Origin: Rhizocola hellebori
GTDB taxonomy: Bacteria > Actinomycetota > Actinomycetes > Mycobacteriales > Micromonosporaceae
Direction of reading: 5' to 3'
Assembly (NCBI RefSeq): GCF_016862955.1
Contig: NZ_BONY01000044.1
Location: 1 to 64,000, forward strand
DNA length: 64,000 nucleotides
The position numbers and the translations under genes were made by a program. The stretch's first letter is position 1. Every line of letters begins with the position of its first letter. Positions 39,463-49,984 of this stretch are shown here, piece by piece. The notes beneath the pieces are model-generated. The model searched no databases and was not told where the DNA came from. It saw only the letters and a list, made by a program, of their open reading frames with translations.

Positions 39463-40339
39463 CCGGGTTTCGGGGCAAACCGATCAGGTGGGCGACCTCG
39501 GCGAGCGCGGCGATGTGGGCGTCGACGCCGGTGGCACCGAAACCCATCGTGTTGACCGAGACGTGGGTAGCTCCGGCTAGACGCCAGTCGCTGACGCCCT
39601 TCGCTGCCGCTTCGGCCCCCTTGGACAGCCCGACTCGCCCTTCGATCCCGATGGCGGCCGGGTCGCGGCCGGCGGCCCTGGCTGACTCGTGAACCACGGC
39701 CAGCGCCTCGGTGAACCTTTCGCCCGGCGGCAGCTGGGGGAACCAGCCGTCGGCGAGACGGCCGGCGCGTTTGAGAGCCGGCACGGTGGAGGCGCCGATC
39801 CAGATCGGAATCGGGCGCTGCACCGGCAGCGGGGCCAGGCCGGCGCCGGTGACGGTCTCGAACCGGCCGGCGAAGGTCACGCTGCGCTGGGTCCACAGCA
39901 GCCGGAGCAGCTCGATCTGCTCGGACATCCGACGCCCGCGATTGGAGAAGTCCTTGTCCAGCGCCTCGTATTCAACGTGGTTCCAGCCAAGGCCGACCCC
40001 GAGCCGGAACTTGCCGCCGGTGAGGATGTCCACCTCGGCGGCCTGCTTGGCCAGCAGAGCCGTCTGCCGCTGCGGCGCGATGATCACGCCGGTGACCATC
40101 TCCAGCGAGGTGATCGCGGCGAGGAAGCCGTAGAGCACGAACGGTTCGTGGAACGTGGTGTCGATGTCGTAGGGCCCGGACCAGCCGGGGTAGACCTCGG
40201 GATCGGCCCCCACCACGTGGTCGTAGGCCAGGATGTGCTGAAAGCCCAGCTCTTCGACGGCGGCCGCGTAGGCCCTGATGACGACCGGGTCGGCCCCGAT
40301 CTCGGTCTGCGGAAAAACCACTCCAACCTGCACGAGCAC
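39455..40339 (-). CDS. LLM-class (F420-dependent) oxidoreductase
   Basis: 294 aa from GTG 40339 (GTG 40333 also possible). The TIM-barrel luciferase-like pattern is clear: VGVVFPQTEIGADP, LGFQHILAYDHVVG, TGGKFRLGVGLGWNHVEYEAL, PIWIGASTVPALKRAGRLADGW. Actinomycete members usually use coenzyme F420 or FMN. Substrate unknown. It is divergent from an ABM-domain gene with only 18 bp between start codons. Confidence 0.9.
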   Translation of the reverse strand: MLVQVGVVFPQTEIGADPVVIRAYAAAVEELGFQHILAYDHVVGADPEVYPGWSGPYDIDTTFHEPFVLYGFLAAITSLEMVTGVIIAPQRQTALLAKQAAEVDILTGGKFRLGVGLGWNHVEYEALDKDFSNRGRRMSEQIELLRLLWTQRSVTFAGRFETVTGAGLAPLPVQRPIPIWIGASTVPALKRAGRLADGWFPQLPPGERFTEALAVVHESARAAGRDPAAIGIEGRVGLSKGAEAAAKGVSDWRLAGATHVSVNTMGFGATGVDAHIAALAEVAHLIGLPRNPVS

Positions 40340-40357
40340 AACGTTACTGTCTCCCCC

Positions 40358-40651
40358 ATGTACGCCGCGATCCTGCATCTGACCTTCCCGCCCACCAAGC
40401 ACGAGGAGGTCGCCAAGTTCCTGAGCGAGGAGATGCTTTCCGTCATCAGGGTCAATGAAGGCTTCATTGACTTCCGTGTACTGGATGCGGGCACCCCGGG
40501 CGAGCTGGTCATCATGGACACCTGGCGCAGCCGTGAAGACAGCGCGGCCGCGATTCAGGGTGAGGAAGCCGTCGACGTTCACGCCCGCTACGTGGCGCTG
40601 GAAATCGTTGTGGCATCGGCGACTCGCTATTCGGTCATCGCCAGCACCTAA
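40358..40651 (+). CDS. Antibiotic biosynthesis monooxygenase (ABM) domain protein
   Basis: 97 aa from ATG 40358. The short ferredoxin-like fold matches dimeric ABM proteins: MYAAILHLTFPPTKHEEV, NEGFIDFRVLDAGTPGELV, DTWRSREDSAAAIQG. Such proteins are cofactor-free oxygenases or heme/quinol-handling enzymes. It starts 18 bp from the divergent LLM gene. The plus-strand ATG has no Shine-Dalgarno (ACTGTCTCCCCC upstream), so leaderless translation is likely. The stop overlaps the next gene by 4 bp on the other strand. Confidence 0.82.
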   Translation: MYAAILHLTFPPTKHEEVAKFLSEEMLSVIRVNEGFIDFRVLDAGTPGELVIMDTWRSREDSAAAIQGEEAVDVHARYVALEIVVASATRYSVIAST

Positions 40652-41622
40652 TCGAGGACGGTTACCACGAGTTTGCCGCGGGCGGCACCGGCTTCGAAGC
40701 GCCGCAGCGCGTCGGCGGTTTGGCTCAGTGGATAGGTCCGGTCGATGACCGGGGTGACTTTGCCTGTTTGGAAGAGTTCTGTCAGTGCATTGAGGTTCGC
40801 GGCACTGGGTTTGGCTATCAGTGGCTGCAGCTTTTGGCGGGTGAACGGGGACGCGGCGACCGCGTGGAAGATGCGGCCCATGGGACCGATCCAGCGACTG
40901 CCCTCTCCCGAAGAGAGCACTAGAGTCCCTTGCGGGGCAAGGGAACGCCTCAGCGCGGCGAGGGAGTGTGTTCCGGCCAGGTCGAGTATCACATCGTAGC
41001 GCTGCCGTGCGGTGGTGAAGTCTTCTTTGCGGTAGTCGATGACACGGTCAGCGCCGATCGACCTGACCAGGTCTATCTTGCCTGTGCTGCACACGGCGAT
41101 TACTTGTGCTCCAAGCGATTTGGCAATCTGAACGGCGAAGGTGCCGACACCGCCGGAGGCGCCGATAATCAGAACAGTCTGCCCCGGCACCACTTTTGCG
41201 CTGTCCCGTATCCCCATCAGTGCGGTGTTGCCGGAGACCGGCACCGCCGCGGCTTGCGCGAAACTTAGGTTGGCGGGCTTGAGCGCGGCTCGATGCGCTG
41301 GCACACATACGTATTCCGCGTAGCTGCCGCCGTCGATCTCGGCGTAGATCTCATCGCCCGGCTTGAAACCGGTGACCTGCTTGCCAGCCGCTTCGACGGT
41401 TCCCGCGACATCCCGGCCGAGAATCAGCCGCTTCGGCTTGCGCAGCCCGAAAGCCAAACGCCCGAGGTAGGGCTCGCCTCTCATCACATACGCGACACCC
41501 TTGTCCACCCCGGCTGCGTGCACTCTCACCAGCAAGTCGCCATCGCCGGGCACGGGCGGGTCCACCTCTTCGAACCGGAGCAGTTCCGGCGGGCCGTACC
41601 CGCGATGGGTAATGGCTTTCAT
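40648..41622 (-). CDS. NAD(P)-dependent quinone oxidoreductase-like MDR protein
   Basis: 324 aa from ATG 41622, whose A overlaps the upstream TGA (TGATG). Zinc-free medium-chain reductase layout: GroES-like domain (about 1-120, VHAAGVDKGVAYVMRG, ILGRDVAGTVEAAG) and a Rossmann domain with VLIIGASGGVGTFAVQIAK. It reduces quinones or enals with NADPH. It is last in a three-gene operon (ArsR regulator, small membrane protein, reductase), so it is probably induced under the ArsR-type control. Confidence 0.9.
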   Translation of the reverse strand: MKAITHRGYGPPELLRFEEVDPPVPGDGDLLVRVHAAGVDKGVAYVMRGEPYLGRLAFGLRKPKRLILGRDVAGTVEAAGKQVTGFKPGDEIYAEIDGGSYAEYVCVPAHRAALKPANLSFAQAAAVPVSGNTALMGIRDSAKVVPGQTVLIIGASGGVGTFAVQIAKSLGAQVIAVCSTGKIDLVRSIGADRVIDYRKEDFTTARQRYDVILDLAGTHSLAALRRSLAPQGTLVLSSGEGSRWIGPMGRIFHAVAASPFTRQKLQPLIAKPSAANLNALTELFQTGKVTPVIDRTYPLSQTADALRRFEAGAARGKLVVTVLD

Positions 41623-41891
41623 CACTCCACCGTCCTCAGGATCTGTTCAATGGATGCTGTTCGCGCGCGCAGCTCGGCCATATCCGCGGCGACGCGCTGC
41701 TGGGTGTCCAAAGTGTTTTCGGAGAGCTGTTCGTAGCGGCGAACCAATTGCCGCAAGCCATCCTCCTGCGCGGCGGTCACCTTGAGCTTGCGGAATTCGT
41801 GGATCGAAGCCATGATCGCCAGGAACATCAGGGTGATCAGCGCGAACCCGCCAAGTGTCAAAATCACGCTCGGCCACGTGTTGAAGTCCAT
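41622..41891 (-). CDS. Single-pass membrane protein with coiled coil
   Basis: 89 aa. A membrane helix (about 8-28, VILTLGGFALITLMFLAIMA) is followed by a cytoplasmic coiled coil (about 30-87, FRKLKVTAAQEDGLRQLVRR, ELRARTASIEQILRTVE). TGATG overlaps link it to both neighbours, so it is translated with the ArsR regulator and reductase. Function unknown. Confidence 0.8.
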   Translation of the reverse strand: MDFNTWPSVILTLGGFALITLMFLAIMASIHEFRKLKVTAAQEDGLRQLVRRYEQLSENTLDTQQRVAADMAELRARTASIEQILRTVE

Positions 41892-42244
41892 CAGGAGCGC
41901 TCCTTGTGTGAGGGACCCTTGTCGGAGTCCGGTGGGGTCAGGGTGGCGACCGCTTCGGCCAGCGTGGCCGCACTCAGATGCAGGTCGAAGTCGGCAACCT
42001 CGAAGAACTTCATCGCCTTGCCGTCTTCGGAGAGCTCGAGGCTGCCCACGATCAGGCCGGCCGCCTCCAGCCGTTGCAGGTGCATGTGAAGAAGGGGCCG
42101 GCTGATGCCGATCTCGCGAGCCAGGTGGCTCACATAGTCCCGCCCGACCACCGCCAGCTGGGCGACGATGCGCAGCCGCAGCGGGTTGGCCAGCGCCGCG
42201 AGCATCTCGACCAGTTCGTCACCGGTCGGCCGCCGCGGTGTCAT
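41891..42244 (-). CDS. ArsR-family regulator
   Basis: 117 aa from ATG 42244 (GAAGGAG upstream). Winged HTH: LAALANPLRLRIVAQLAV, DYVSHLAREIGISRPLLHMH, LQRLEAAGLIVG. The metal-binding Cys motif (CVC) of classical ArsR/SmtB is absent, so a non-metal signal is likely. First gene of its operon; an inverted repeat lies just upstream. Confidence 0.9.
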   Translation of the reverse strand: MTPRRPTGDELVEMLAALANPLRLRIVAQLAVVGRDYVSHLAREIGISRPLLHMHLQRLEAAGLIVGSLELSEDGKAMKFFEVADFDLHLSAATLAEAVATLTPPDSDKGPSHKERS

Positions 42245-42252
42245 AGCGCTCC

Positions 42253-42282
42253 TTCACGTGTCAGAACTTTCTTACACATGAA
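42253..42282. promoter_or_regulatory. Inverted repeat upstream of the arsR-type gene
   Basis: TTCACGTGT (42253-42261) and ACACATGAA (42274-42282) are reverse complements with one mismatch, 12 bp apart. The left arm lies about 9 bp before the start codon on the minus strand, next to the ribosome site. A typical place for an autoregulatory operator; binding is inferred. Confidence 0.6.
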
Positions 42283-42356
42283 ACGCTAGCATGTCCCATC
42301 AACCGGCGAAAGGGTAAAGAAGTGGGCGCCCGGTCAGCACCGGACGCCCAGCGGAT

Positions 42357-43529
<1,173 letters not shown>

Positions 43530-43632
43530 TCACCTCGTGCTCGTAATTGCGCCGAGCGGCACGGTCGGCGCGCCAAACGGCGGCGAGCCCACCGCCGGAA
43601 ACCGGCCGTGGGCTCGCCCTATATCGACTTGG

Positions 43633-45249
43633 CTAGTGCCTGTACACGCTCGCTGCCACCAGCGTGCGCTCGCGCGGGCCGCCGTTGAGACGGATGACCG
43701 GCTCAGGCGTCGGCCGTTCTATCCTCTTCTTCTTGTACGGCGCCAGTGCTTCGCCAAGTGCGCGGCGGAAGTCTTCCTGCCCACCGCGGAAGGCCGACAT
43801 GACCAGAGGCCCCCAGCCGTTGACCTTTCCGTCGGAGCAGAACTGGTTGATGGTGGGCACGGACCCGGAGTAGCTCTTCCATCCGGGAGCGTTGTCGCCC
43901 AGATACATCTCGCGGTAGTCGCGGCTTGCCCCTGAGCCGCTGTAGTTGGACGCCCAGAGTTTCCGGCCCTGGTAGTTCGGAACCGTGTCGTGGTATGCCC
44001 ACGGAGCCGCGTAGAGGAATGCCGGCTTCTGGCCTTCCTTCATGAGATGTTTGGCGACGGCGACGCCGAGATTGATGTCGACAGGGTCGTAAACGTCACC
44101 GTTCGCGTCCGCCCAGTGCTCGACATCCACCTGCCACCAGAACCCGGGATGCTCGCGCCACATCGGGAAGTTGCTGTCGGCAAAGGCAATGAGGTTGGTG
44201 ACCGTTACCTGTGGGCTGACACCTGTGCGCGGAGCGACGAAACCACACGGGAACGGCAGCCCGGCTTCGGTTGCCACCCGAAGCATCTTGGCGGCCTTCT
44301 TATGCGGGTAGGTCGCGCCGTCCTTGTCCTGCTCCCAGAACTTGGCGTTGATGAAGGTCAGCCCGCCGTTCTCCACGAAGCTTCGCACGTGGTTCTCGGT
44401 CAGTCCGTTCTGGACAGTGAAATCGTAGATGTCGCAGCCGAACATGATGCCGGTCGGGCCGGGCCCCGGTTGCTTCTTCGTCTCGCTGTCGAAGAGCTTG
44501 TCCCACGTTTCGTGGTTGACTCGTCCGTCTGGCGGCAGTCCCTGCGCTGTCTGGAACGACTTGACCGCCGACTCGGTGGCTTCCTCGAAAAGGCCGTCCG
44601 CCCAGCCGGCCACGTTGGGCGCGAATCCGAGTGCCTGCAAGCGTTCCTGGATGCGCCTGACCACCGGCCGCTCGACGGCGTAGTAGCCGCCATGCGATTC
44701 GGCCGGTCCGTCGATCAGTCCGTAGTAGTGGCCCGGCGGGAGGTCGAATTCCTGCGGATCGACGCCTCCGCCGGGTTTGACCGGCCCTGAACCGTCGCCC
44801 CACAGGGACCGGGCTCGTTCCTCGATGCGGTCCATCAACTCCGTTGAAGTGGCCCAGTGGATGTGGTTGACGTGGTCGGCGGCGGCATACGGTGGGACTC
44901 GAACCTGGTCGCGCACATAGGTTTCGTGGTCGTTGTGCGGCTGAGTGTGGATGAGTTCGACGGTCAGATCGGAAAAATACTCGAATATCCAGTCGGCCGC
45001 CCGGCCCATGTCTTCCTGGTCTTTGGTGTTCGACTCGATGTCGTCATAGCCGCCGAGGTCGATCGCGGCAGTCGGCCAGCCGTTGTACGACAAGCCGTAG
45101 TGGTGGGAGCTCATGCCATGGTCTCCGTCCCTGGCGGAAGTCACATAGAGCTCGGTAGATTCTGGATAGTACTTCTCAAAGAATGCAATCATTCGTTCGC
45201 CCAGAGGTCCGGCTACGACATTGGGCAATCGCCTATAGCTAACAACCAT
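43633..45249 (-). CDS. Three-domain lysin: M15-like, peptidoglycan-binding, GH25-like
   Basis: 538 aa from ATG 45249; an upstream GTG (45294) is possible and there is no signal peptide. Residues about 1-160 show SSHHYGLSYNGW, AAIDLGGYDD and VNHIHWATS, resembling M15-type zinc peptidases. Next is a PG_binding_1 domain (about 195-260, RIQERLQALGFAPNVAGWA). The C-terminal part (about 275-500) resembles a GH25 muramidase: FGCDIYDFTVQNG, FINAKFWEQD, WQVDVEHWAD and KLWASNYSG. It probably cleaves peptidoglycan; the layout recalls phage endolysins. No phage genes are adjacent. Confidence 0.75.
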   Translation of the reverse strand: MVVSYRRLPNVVAGPLGERMIAFFEKYYPESTELYVTSARDGDHGMSSHHYGLSYNGWPTAAIDLGGYDDIESNTKDQEDMGRAADWIFEYFSDLTVELIHTQPHNDHETYVRDQVRVPPYAAADHVNHIHWATSTELMDRIEERARSLWGDGSGPVKPGGGVDPQEFDLPPGHYYGLIDGPAESHGGYYAVERPVVRRIQERLQALGFAPNVAGWADGLFEEATESAVKSFQTAQGLPPDGRVNHETWDKLFDSETKKQPGPGPTGIMFGCDIYDFTVQNGLTENHVRSFVENGGLTFINAKFWEQDKDGATYPHKKAAKMLRVATEAGLPFPCGFVAPRTGVSPQVTVTNLIAFADSNFPMWREHPGFWWQVDVEHWADANGDVYDPVDINLGVAVAKHLMKEGQKPAFLYAAPWAYHDTVPNYQGRKLWASNYSGSGASRDYREMYLGDNAPGWKSYSGSVPTINQFCSDGKVNGWGPLVMSAFRGGQEDFRRALGEALAPYKKKRIERPTPEPVIRLNGGPRERTLVAASVYRH

Positions 45250-45336
45250 GATCTCGACGGTAGCGACTCCACCGGGCCCCACCAGCCACTTCACAGATTC
45301 TGCGACGCTTGCCAGCAGGGCCCCTATACTTCCCGC

Positions 45337-46308
45337 CTATTGCACCCGGCGCACTTTGAACGGCAGATGTGGTGGCTCACCGGATTGCTGGCGCAACACC
45401 TGCCCTTCGGTGACCCACTTGCCCGTGCGGGTGATGGCCACGGCCGTTGGCTCGTCCAGGCCCTCGCGCAGGACAGTCTTCGTTCTGGTCACCACGTTGA
45501 CCCGCAACAGGCGGCCGGTCAGTTCCACGACAAGCAACTCGAAGCGGTTGAGCATGCGGATCCCGTCCGGGGACGAGAAAAGCTCCCCGAAGTTCACCTC
45601 GGCCGCCGGCAGCGCCGACCCGTCGCGAGCGATGCCGACCTTCAGCATCTGGCCGGTACTCACGTTGGTCAAATAAATCGTCGAGCCGCCGTCGAAGGCG
45701 ATACCGTCGATCTGCAGGGTTCCGCCTTGGCCGGTGAAGAGAGGATCAGCTGACCACACCGACAGGACCCCACCGGTGGGCTGGCGCGGATCCGGTGTGC
45801 GCAGCCGCAGCAGGCGCGCCGGTCGCAGCGGCACCGCTGTCGGGTCCGTCGCGTCGGTCACGTAGACATCGCCATTGGCCAGCGCGAGGTCGGCGCAGAG
45901 ACCTTCGTCGGCGACCGGATAGCTAGCCCTCAGCGCACCGGTTCGCAAATCGAAGGCGCGCAACATAAATGTCGACTGGAACGTGATGTCGACCGCGCAC
46001 GCCCACAGCACGTTACGCTGAGCGTCGACGGCGACACCGCCAGTGCCGATGTTCACGTCAGCGGATACAAAGGCTTCGGCGACCGCTGATCCGGGCCGGA
46101 ATCGGACGATTTCCCCGGTCACCAGGCTTGACACGTAAAGCGTTCCGTCCGGGCCGGAGGCGATGCTCTCCGGAAAGAATTGGTCACCAGGAAGTGCCAG
46201 GACGTCCGGCGCCGACACAGGCTCGTTGGCCTGCGCTACCGGATAGGGTGCCGCCGCCACGGCGACCATACAGGCAACGGCAACCGCTGCCAGGATGGCG
46301 CGTTTCAT
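45337..46308 (-). CDS. Secreted beta-propeller protein (SMP-30-like)
   Basis: 323 aa from ATG 46308 (GGAGG about 5 nt upstream). Signal peptide about 1-28 (ending AQA). Blade-like repeats include FPESIASGPDGTLYVSSLV, GTGGVAVDAQRNVLWAC, QIDGIAFDGGSTIYLTNV and FSSPDGIRMLNRFELLVVE. They fit the SMP-30/strictosidine-synthase propeller superfamily. Enzymatic or binding role unknown. It diverges from the SARP regulator gene with about 100 bp between them and may be a target of it. Confidence 0.75.
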   Translation of the reverse strand: MKRAILAAVAVACMVAVAAAPYPVAQANEPVSAPDVLALPGDQFFPESIASGPDGTLYVSSLVTGEIVRFRPGSAVAEAFVSADVNIGTGGVAVDAQRNVLWACAVDITFQSTFMLRAFDLRTGALRASYPVADEGLCADLALANGDVYVTDATDPTAVPLRPARLLRLRTPDPRQPTGGVLSVWSADPLFTGQGGTLQIDGIAFDGGSTIYLTNVSTGQMLKVGIARDGSALPAAEVNFGELFSSPDGIRMLNRFELLVVELTGRLLRVNVVTRTKTVLREGLDEPTAVAITRTGKWVTEGQVLRQQSGEPPHLPFKVRRVQ

Positions 46309-46407
46309 GCGAGCCTCCATTCTAGTTTCTGCATCTGTCGATGACGTGTGTCCCGTGCGTACCTGCGTGGGGAGATCCTTAAACACCCTCAATGAGAGGA
46401 TCGAGAA

Positions 46408-49400
46408 GTGCGGTTCACGGTCCTTGGCCCGGTCGGGGCATCCATCGACGGTCGTCCGGTCGGCTTCGGCCGCGCCCAGCGTCGCGCGATCCTGGCCTAT
46501 CTGCTGCTTCACACCAACCGGCCGGTTCCTGTCGAGGAGTTGATCGAGGCGATGTGGGCGGGTGCCGCGCCGGCCACCGCCCGCAGCCAGGTGCACAACG
46601 CCGTCTCCGCCCTGCGCACCAGCCTGCGCGAGCCGACCGTGCCGGATCGGCTTCATGGCGGCCCAGCTGGGTACCACCTCACGACTTCACCGGAAAATGT
46701 TGACCTTTCTACCTTTCGCCACCTGGTTCAGCGATCGCGCGAGCAGCTGGGCGAAGCCGCCGCGCAGAGCCTGCGAGAAGGCCTGCGGCAGTGGAGCGGC
46801 GCGCCCCTCGGCGGGATAAACGGCGCGTTTGTCGAGCAGTCCCGTGCCCAGCTCGACGCGCAGCGGGCGGATGCGCTCGAATCGCTTTTCACCATTGAAT
46901 TGCGGCTTGGCCGGCACGCCGAAGTTGTCCACGAGATACTTCAAGCCTTTGACGGGTACCCGTTACGCGAGAAACTGGCCGGCCAGCTCATGCTCGCGCT
47001 GCACCGATGTGGCAGGCAGACCGATTCCCTGGCCGTCTACCGGGCCTTCAGCCAGCGGCTCAACACCGATCTGGGCACCGAGCCGGGCGGCGAGCTTGAC
47101 CTGCTCCATCGCCGGATTCTCAACAACGATCCGGGTTTGTCGCAGCTCGCAGACGGTCTGCGCCGCCGATTCCTGCCCCGGGCGGTGCCGGACTTTACCG
47201 GCCGCACCGAAGAGTTGGCGCAACTCGACCGAATAGCCGAAGGCTCTGTCAACGCGAGCGCCTCGGTCATCGTCACGGCCATCGGCGGGGCGGGCGGGAT
47301 AGGCAAAACCGAGTTGGCGGTGCACTGGGCATATCGGGTGGCCCCGCGATACCCGGACGGTCAGCTCTACGTCAATCTGCGTGGCTTCGACTCGCAGCGC
47401 CCGATGTCCACATTGGAGGCAATCACCGGCCTGCTGCGCATCCTCGATGTTCCAGAGCAACGTATCCCGCACACGCTCGAGGGTGCTTCCGCACTCTACC
47501 GCTCCACCCTGGCTGGACAGCGCGTGCTCATCGTGCTCGACAATGCCCAATCAGCCGAACAGGTCAGACCGCTATTGCCTCCTGCGGAAGGCTCATTGGC
47601 GGTGGTCACCAGCCGCGACGCTCTGGCCGGTCTGGTCGCCCGCGACGGCGCGCGCAGTGTGACTCTCGGCCCGCTGCCGGACACGGACGCCGTTGAGCTT
47701 TTGACACGCATCGTAGGGCCGGGACGGGTGGCCGCAGAGCCGGCCGCCGCAGCCGAGCTCTCCGCCGCCTGTGGACGGCTGCCCCTCGCGCTGCGCGTCG
47801 CTGCGGCCAACCTTGCGCTGCATCGAGAATTGCCCATTTTCGAGCTGGTCGCTCAACTCACCCGGGGCGACCGCCTGGCCGCGCTGGCGGTGCCGGGAGA
47901 CGACGAACTGAGTATCCGCACAGTCTTCGACCGCTCGTATTCCACATTGTCCACATCGGATTCACGCGCCTTCCGCCTCCTGGGGCTGGCGCCGGCTGAA
48001 GACTTCTCGGTCGCGGCGGTGGCCGCGCTCATCGGTGGCCCGCCTTCGCTGGCGCAGGACTCCTTGACGTCGCTCACCCAGGCCAGCCTGGTCACCGACA
48101 CCGGGAAGGACCGCTACCAGCTACACGACCTCACCCGGCTCTACGCGGCGGCCCAGGCGCAGACCATCGACGCGCCGCGCGAAAGACGGCAAGCCGTGGA
48201 CCGGTTCCTCACCTACTATCTGCGGATGGCTGGGTCCGCGGCGACCGTGGCCTCGCCGCAGACCGTGCGGCTGCATCCCGGCGATGAGACCGCGGAAATC
48301 CACCCAGATCCGGTCGCCGCCATGGCCTGGCTGCGAAACGAACAGACCAACCTCGTCGCCTCCACCGAGTACGCGGCCAAACACGGGCCGCCCTCGATGG
48401 CCTGGCAGCTTGCCGATGCGTTGCGCGGCTACTTTTGGATCGTTCGAGACATCAACGCGTGGGAAGCCACAGCCACCGCTGGGCTCGCCGCCGCCACCGA
48501 GGCCGACGACCCGGGCGGGCGGGCCGCGATGCTGCTCAGCCTGGCCATCATGCACCGCAGCGCGGGCCGCATGCCACGGGCGATCGAGCTGTTCGGCGAG
48601 GCACGCGAGCAGGCGGGCCGGGCCGGCTGGGAACAGGGTGCCGCCACCATCGTCGGCAGTCTCGGAATCGCCCACGCCGATCGTGGCGAACCTCGAGCCG
48701 CCCTGGACCACTTCGAACAGGCGCTCGCCATCAACCGACGGCTCGGCCGACCCGCCAGTGTCGCGGTCAACCTGGGCAACATCGGCCTGCTGCTGCGCGA
48801 CCTCGGCGCACTTCATCCAGCCGTCGAACGCCTCACCGAGGCCATCGATCTCTATCGTCAGACCGGCAACAGGTTCGGCGAGGCGACCACCCTGGCCAAC
48901 CTGGGCCTTACCTACATCGAGCTCGGTGCCGTACCGGCCGCAACCGAGCAGCTCGAGCAGGCTCGGGCCATGAGCGAAAGCCTCAACGACCGGTCGATCG
49001 AATCCATCACCGCCAACGCTTTTGCCAATCTTTACCTGCACGCGCGGCGCCTTGGCCCGGCTCGCAAACATGCCGATGCCGCGATCCGGCTGTCCCGGGA
49101 GATCGATGACATTCGGCTCCATGTTTCCGCCACAATCACGCTGGCCCGAATCCACCGGGCAAGCGGCGACCTCGCCGACGCGGCCGACGCGGTCAAGGCG
49201 GCCCTGCGCGAAAGCGAGGCCATCGAGCTTCGCCAATCGGAATCGCAGGCGCTCGACCTGCTGGCCCAGCTGCGCTACGCACAACGTGATCGCGATGAGG
49301 CCCTTGCCCTGGCTCGCCGAGCACTGACCCTCGCCGACACGGACGGGTACCGGAAAGAAGAAGCACAAGCGCTGACCACCATCGCTGAGATCGAGCGCTC

Positions 49401-49491
49401 GCCGTCGGCCGCACGGCAAGCGCTCGCCATCTGTGAACAGACCGGCTACAGCCTCTGCCTGGACCGGGCCAGGGCTGCCGTGGCGCGCTAG
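46408..49491 (+). CDS. AfsR/SARP-family regulator: HTH-BTAD-NB-ARC-TPR
   Basis: 1027 aa from GTG 46408 (GAGAGGA about 7 nt upstream). OmpR-type DNA-binding domain (about 1-90, RAILAYLLLHTNRPVPVEELI), BTAD (about 95-240), NB-ARC ATPase (about 265-500) with Walker A GGAGGIGKTEL and Walker B RVLIVLDNAQ, and TPR repeats (about 690-1010, ALDHFEQALAINRRLGRPAS and others). AfsR-type regulators activate secondary-metabolite or developmental genes in response to ATP-dependent oligomerisation. No biosynthetic cluster is evident beside it; the divergent secreted propeller gene is the closest candidate target. Confidence 0.93.
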   Translation: MRFTVLGPVGASIDGRPVGFGRAQRRAILAYLLLHTNRPVPVEELIEAMWAGAAPATARSQVHNAVSALRTSLREPTVPDRLHGGPAGYHLTTSPENVDLSTFRHLVQRSREQLGEAAAQSLREGLRQWSGAPLGGINGAFVEQSRAQLDAQRADALESLFTIELRLGRHAEVVHEILQAFDGYPLREKLAGQLMLALHRCGRQTDSLAVYRAFSQRLNTDLGTEPGGELDLLHRRILNNDPGLSQLADGLRRRFLPRAVPDFTGRTEELAQLDRIAEGSVNASASVIVTAIGGAGGIGKTELAVHWAYRVAPRYPDGQLYVNLRGFDSQRPMSTLEAITGLLRILDVPEQRIPHTLEGASALYRSTLAGQRVLIVLDNAQSAEQVRPLLPPAEGSLAVVTSRDALAGLVARDGARSVTLGPLPDTDAVELLTRIVGPGRVAAEPAAAAELSAACGRLPLALRVAAANLALHRELPIFELVAQLTRGDRLAALAVPGDDELSIRTVFDRSYSTLSTSDSRAFRLLGLAPAEDFSVAAVAALIGGPPSLAQDSLTSLTQASLVTDTGKDRYQLHDLTRLYAAAQAQTIDAPRERRQAVDRFLTYYLRMAGSAATVASPQTVRLHPGDETAEIHPDPVAAMAWLRNEQTNLVASTEYAAKHGPPSMAWQLADALRGYFWIVRDINAWEATATAGLAAATEADDPGGRAAMLLSLAIMHRSAGRMPRAIELFGEAREQAGRAGWEQGAATIVGSLGIAHADRGEPRAALDHFEQALAINRRLGRPASVAVNLGNIGLLLRDLGALHPAVERLTEAIDLYRQTGNRFGEATTLANLGLTYIELGAVPAATEQLEQARAMSESLNDRSIESITANAFANLYLHARRLGPARKHADAAIRLSREIDDIRLHVSATITLARIHRASGDLADAADAVKAALRESEAIELRQSESQALDLLAQLRYAQRDRDEALALARRALTLADTDGYRKEEAQALTTIAEIERSPSAARQALAICEQTGYSLCLDRARAAVAR

Positions 49492-49492
49492 G

Positions 49493-49828
49493 TCAGGTCA
49501 ACTTCTTTGTCGGCCCCTGGTTGTACTGCGCGTAGACTTCCCCCGCCTCATAGCCCGACGGGCACGTAGCGCTCGAAGTCCCGACGTCGACGTAGCTGCC
49601 GTAACGCGCGGTGTAGGTGCCGTCAAACTTGTAGCAGTCCACCTTGACCCGCGCGCGCCAACTGCCGATGTAACACTGAATCGCCCCGCGGGTCGCGGTG
49701 AACGAGTAAAGCGTGCAGTTCTGGCTGCCCCAGGTATCTCCGGCCTGGGCCGCCACCGGCGCAGCCACCGCCCCAAGCGCCGCCGCGGCCAGCACCGCCA
49801 TAGCCATCGAGCCAGCTTTCCTTCTCAA
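49493..49828 (-). CDS. Small secreted Cys-containing protein
   Basis: 111 aa from TTG 49828, chosen because AAGGAGG lies 5 nt upstream; ATG 49843 is the alternative. Signal peptide about 1-30 (ending AQAG). The mature part has four cysteines (NCTLY, IQCYI, DCYKF, TCPSG), a small beta-rich pattern and a basic end. Unknown family; secreted inhibitors and bacteriocin-like proteins have similar size. It converges on the SARP gene, with stops 1 bp apart. Confidence 0.7.
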   Translation of the reverse strand: MRRKAGSMAMAVLAAAALGAVAAPVAAQAGDTWGSQNCTLYSFTATRGAIQCYIGSWRARVKVDCYKFDGTYTARYGSYVDVGTSSATCPSGYEAGEVYAQYNQGPTKKLT

Positions 49829-49984
49829 CGCACCCTCCTTCATCCTGATGGCAGAACGCTTTCGCGGTCACTGCCGTCGAGTAGCACGCAGAGCCTGGCA
49901 CCCTCCACTCATACATCGCCCACACGCCAGACCAACTAAGCCAACGAGCCGCAGCAGCCGTTGCCGATGGGCTAGGGTCGGCAG

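Noticed and set aside
46308-49828. Secondary-metabolite cluster around the SARP regulator
   Set aside because: Neighbours are a secreted propeller protein and a small secreted protein; no synthase or tailoring genes are adjacent.
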